A stretch of DNA of 64,000 nt, taken from Bacteroidales bacterium UBA6397. Lineage in GTDB: Bacteria; Bacteroidota; Bacteroidia; Bacteroidales; UBA932. This document shows, piece by piece, positions 61,816-64,000 of the stretch (position 1 is its first letter; every line of letters starts with the position of its first letter). Location: NCBI GenBank assembly GCA_002439875.1, contig DJQB01000036.1, forward strand, positions 170,752 to 234,751, read 5' to 3'. Under the pieces are notes generated by a model that did not search any database, was not told the DNA's origin, and was given only the letters and a program-made list of their open reading frames with translations. The position numbers were made by a program, and so were the translations under genes.

Positions 61816-63234
61816 ATGTATACACGAAGAAAATTTTTGAAAACGCTCGGGTTGGCAACGGCAGGAGTTGCCATTGGTTCCTCGGACATTCTGTCCGCGC
61901 GGACATATTCAACACTGTCAAAGAAAAGAGAAAAGGTAAAGATAGCCTATGTGGGAATCGGAAACCGTGGGGAACAGATTATAGAGGAGTTCGCCAAGAC
62001 TGGAATGGTGGAGGTCATCGCTTTATGCGATGTCGATCTTGGTGCGCCTCAGACGCGGAAAGTGATGAATATGTATCCGAAGGCAAGACTGTTCAGGGAT
62101 TTCAGGCAGATGTTTGACAAGGTTGGACATGAGTTCGATGCGGTCGCCATCGCCACACCTGATCATTCACATTTCCCGATTTCGATGTTGTCACTTGCCT
62201 CTGGCAAACATGTCTATGTTGAAAAGCCTCTTGCAAGGACGTTTCTTGAGGCTGAACTTCTGATGGATGCGGCAAGGAAACGCCCTGAATTAGTCACTCA
62301 GGTAGGAAATCAAGGGCATTCGGAAGCGAATTATTTTCAGTTCAAAGCTTGGATGGACGCCGGAATCATCAAGGATGTCACGGCAGTGACGGCACACATG
62401 AACAGTCCGAGAAGGTGGCATAATTGGGATGCCGGCATCACAAGATTGCCGGAAGGGCAGCCGGTTCCGTCTGGAATGGATTGGGACACTTGGCTTGGAT
62501 CTGTTCCGTTTCATGAATATAATGAAAAATACCATCAGGGTAACTGGCGGTGCTGGTATGATTTCGGAATGGGCGCATTGGGAGATTGGGGGGCTCATAT
62601 CCTTGACACTGTCCACGAGTTTCTGGATCTTGGCCTGCCATACGAGGTCTCAATGCTTTACGAGAATGGACACAATGACTACTTCTTCCCATATTCCTCC
62701 ACCATCCTTTTCCGTTTTCCCCAGAGGCACGGGATGCCGCCTGTTGACATCACGTGGTATGATGGGCTTGACAATCTGCCACCTTTGCCAGCCGGCTATG
62801 GAGTCTCTGAATATAATCCGAACGTTCCGAAAACCAATCAAGGTGAATCCCCGGATGTCAGGTTGAATCCAGGCAAGATAATATATTCCAAGGACTTGAT
62901 CTTCAAAGGTGGCACCCATGGCAGCACGTTGACGATTATTCCCGAGGAAAAAGCCTTGGAGATGGCGGGCAGGCTGCCGGAAGTGCCGGAAAGCCCATCA
63001 AATCATTTCGAGAACTTTTTGCTTTCCTGCATGGGGGAAGAGAAGACAAGATCTCCGTTTGAGATAAACGGAGTACTGTCTCAGGTTTTCTGCCTCGGTG
63101 TGATTGCACAAAGGCTGAACACCACCCTTTACTTTGACGGTCATACAAAACGTGTCACCAACAATCATTTCGCGGACGCTTTGCTGACTGGTCTGCCGCC
63201 ACGTAAAGGATGGGAAGAGTTCTACAGGTTATAA
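61816..63234 (+). CDS. second Gfo/Idh/MocA oxidoreductase, Tat-exported
   Basis: 472 residues, Tat-type start TRRKFLKTLGLATAG. Cofactor site: IAYVGIGNRGEQIIEEF; the family motif HVYVEKPLARTFLEA; and MGALGDWGAHILDTVHEF for the substrate His. It differs from the first enzyme in keeping the standard EKP and having a longer insertion (TWYDGLDNLPPLPAGYG). In the known pathway, a pair of such enzymes oxidises the glycoside and later reduces the keto sugar. Confidence 0.9.
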   Translation: MYTRRKFLKTLGLATAGVAIGSSDILSARTYSTLSKKREKVKIAYVGIGNRGEQIIEEFAKTGMVEVIALCDVDLGAPQTRKVMNMYPKARLFRDFRQMFDKVGHEFDAVAIATPDHSHFPISMLSLASGKHVYVEKPLARTFLEAELLMDAARKRPELVTQVGNQGHSEANYFQFKAWMDAGIIKDVTAVTAHMNSPRRWHNWDAGITRLPEGQPVPSGMDWDTWLGSVPFHEYNEKYHQGNWRCWYDFGMGALGDWGAHILDTVHEFLDLGLPYEVSMLYENGHNDYFFPYSSTILFRFPQRHGMPPVDITWYDGLDNLPPLPAGYGVSEYNPNVPKTNQGESPDVRLNPGKIIYSKDLIFKGGTHGSTLTIIPEEKALEMAGRLPEVPESPSNHFENFLLSCMGEEKTRSPFEINGVLSQVFCLGVIAQRLNTTLYFDGHTKRVTNNHFADALLTGLPPRKGWEEFYRL

Positions 63235-63264
63235 AAATCATTATTTCAATAATCAACAGATACA

Positions 63265-63990
63265 ATGAAAAGAATCACAGTGTTTGTGGCGGCCATATTC
63301 ATGGCTGCATCGATGTCGGCCCAAGGTGATTGGTCGAACAGGCTTACCCCGGCGGAAGTCCGCGAGGGTTGGAAACTTCTTTGGGACGGTAGTTCCACGG
63401 CTGGTTGGAAAGGAGCGAAATTGGACAGATTTCCAGACAAAGGCTGGAAGATAGAGAACGGGTTATTGAAAGTGCTTCCCGGTGACGGAGGTGAAGCCAC
63501 CAACGGAGGAGACATAATCACGACAAGAAAATATGGAAACTTTGTCCTCAAGGTTGATTTCAAGATCACGAAAGGCGCCAACAGTGGAATAAAGTACTTT
63601 GTTGATCCGGACCTAAATAAACTTGCCGGATCAAGCATCGGCTGTGAGTTTCAGATTCTGGATGATGATGTGCATCCGGACGCCAAGCTTGGAGTCAGGG
63701 GAAACAGGAAACTCGGCTCTCTGTACGATCTGATACCGGCTCCGGATGTCAAACCTTTCGTCAAGGATGATTTTAACACCGCGGTGATCATAGTGGAAGG
63801 CAAACACGTCGAGCATTGGCTGAACGGGGTGAAACTGGTTGAATATGATCGTGACTGCCAGATGTGGAACGCCCTTGTGGCTTACAGCAAGTACCGCGAC
63901 TGGCCAGGCTTCGGAAATTTTTCCGAAGGGTATATCCTTCTTCAGGATCATGGGAATGAGGTTTGGTTCAAAAACATTAAGATAACGTGA
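63265..63990 (+). CDS. DUF1080 protein (3-keto-glycoside hydrolase family)
   Basis: 241 residues with a signal peptide (TVFVAAIFMAASMSAQ). One DUF1080 domain starts GWKLLWDGSSTAGWKG and has KGANSGIKYFVDPDL and YILLQDHGNEVWFKNIK, the same ending as the first domain of the protein at 12692. It would cleave the 3-keto-glycoside made by the two oxidoreductases. It lies 30 bp after the second of them and ends ten bases before the window edge; the operon may continue. Confidence 0.92.
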   Translation: MKRITVFVAAIFMAASMSAQGDWSNRLTPAEVREGWKLLWDGSSTAGWKGAKLDRFPDKGWKIENGLLKVLPGDGGEATNGGDIITTRKYGNFVLKVDFKITKGANSGIKYFVDPDLNKLAGSSIGCEFQILDDDVHPDAKLGVRGNRKLGSLYDLIPAPDVKPFVKDDFNTAVIIVEGKHVEHWLNGVKLVEYDRDCQMWNALVAYSKYRDWPGFGNFSEGYILLQDHGNEVWFKNIKIT

Positions 63991-64000
63991 GTTCGATGAA

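Overview
The window reads as chromosomal DNA of a Bacteroidota bacterium, almost certainly an uncultured gut or rumen Bacteroidales. The evidence is two SusC/SusD-style outer-membrane systems, ECF sigma/FecR regulation, a GLPGLI protein, many lipoproteins with a DPEPEP-type linker after the lipobox Cys, and many promoters of the form TTTG-N19/20-TAnnTTTG, which is the -33/-7 signature of this phylum. GC is near 50 %.

Layout. (a) 1-4000: a small accessory island of short genes. It holds a cut-off gene, two tRNA-like structures with intact T arms but abnormal anticodon regions, an operon of small membrane or helical proteins, an XRE regulator with a tandem-repeat coiled coil, and a second operon whose leader and first about 30 codons duplicate the first one. 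That second operon ends in a protein with a tape-measure-like motif coupled to an HTH protein. It looks like phage or mobile-element debris. (b) 4041-13987: a GH2 glycosidase gene facing a six-gene operon (tandem DUF1080 3-keto-glycoside hydrolase, FGGY kinase, hexuronate-type MFS permease, FAD oxidoreductase, secreted EEP hydrolase) with a near-perfect promoter. (c) 14174-36167: housekeeping and transport genes: a surface lipoprotein, tRNA-Ala(CGC), a lipid-synthesis-like trio, nitroreductase, EamA transporter, a Fur-family regulator divergent from a heavy-metal P-type ATPase with a shared 7-1-7 palindrome, SDR, CDF, NhaC, KefB-type antiporter, GtrA, ThrE, SotB-like MFS, patatin, ZIP and dxs. 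(d) 36429-43474: BlaI repressor with a TPR protein where BlaR1 would be expected, then an ECF sigma/anti-sigma pair with a free-standing double plug protein, a GLPGLI protein and an outer-membrane receptor split by an in-frame TAA. (e) 43556-44843: a DUF3990-type ADP-ribosyltransferase toxin with an XRE antitoxin. (f) 45836-63990: a polysaccharide utilisation locus: ECF sigma, FecR, SusC transducer (also split by an in-frame TAA), SusD, a DUF1735/alpha-beta-hydrolase lipoprotein, GH43, GH127, GH106, two Gfo/Idh/MocA oxidoreductases around a small membrane protein, and a DUF1080 protein.

How it works together. The GH43/GH127/GH106 set points to a glycan carrying L-arabinofuranose and L-rhamnose (pectin side chains or arabinogalactan-type decorations). 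The last four genes match the known 3-keto-glycoside pathway, in which a sugar is oxidised at C3 and the bond is then cleaved by a DUF1080 enzyme. Region (b) holds a second DUF1080 locus with a FAD oxidoreductase, so two oxidation-assisted glycan routes flank the housekeeping core. Two dispersed palindromic repeat families (a REP/REPIN type, partly inside coding sequence, and a CGTGCG-rich multi-hairpin element) run through the window.
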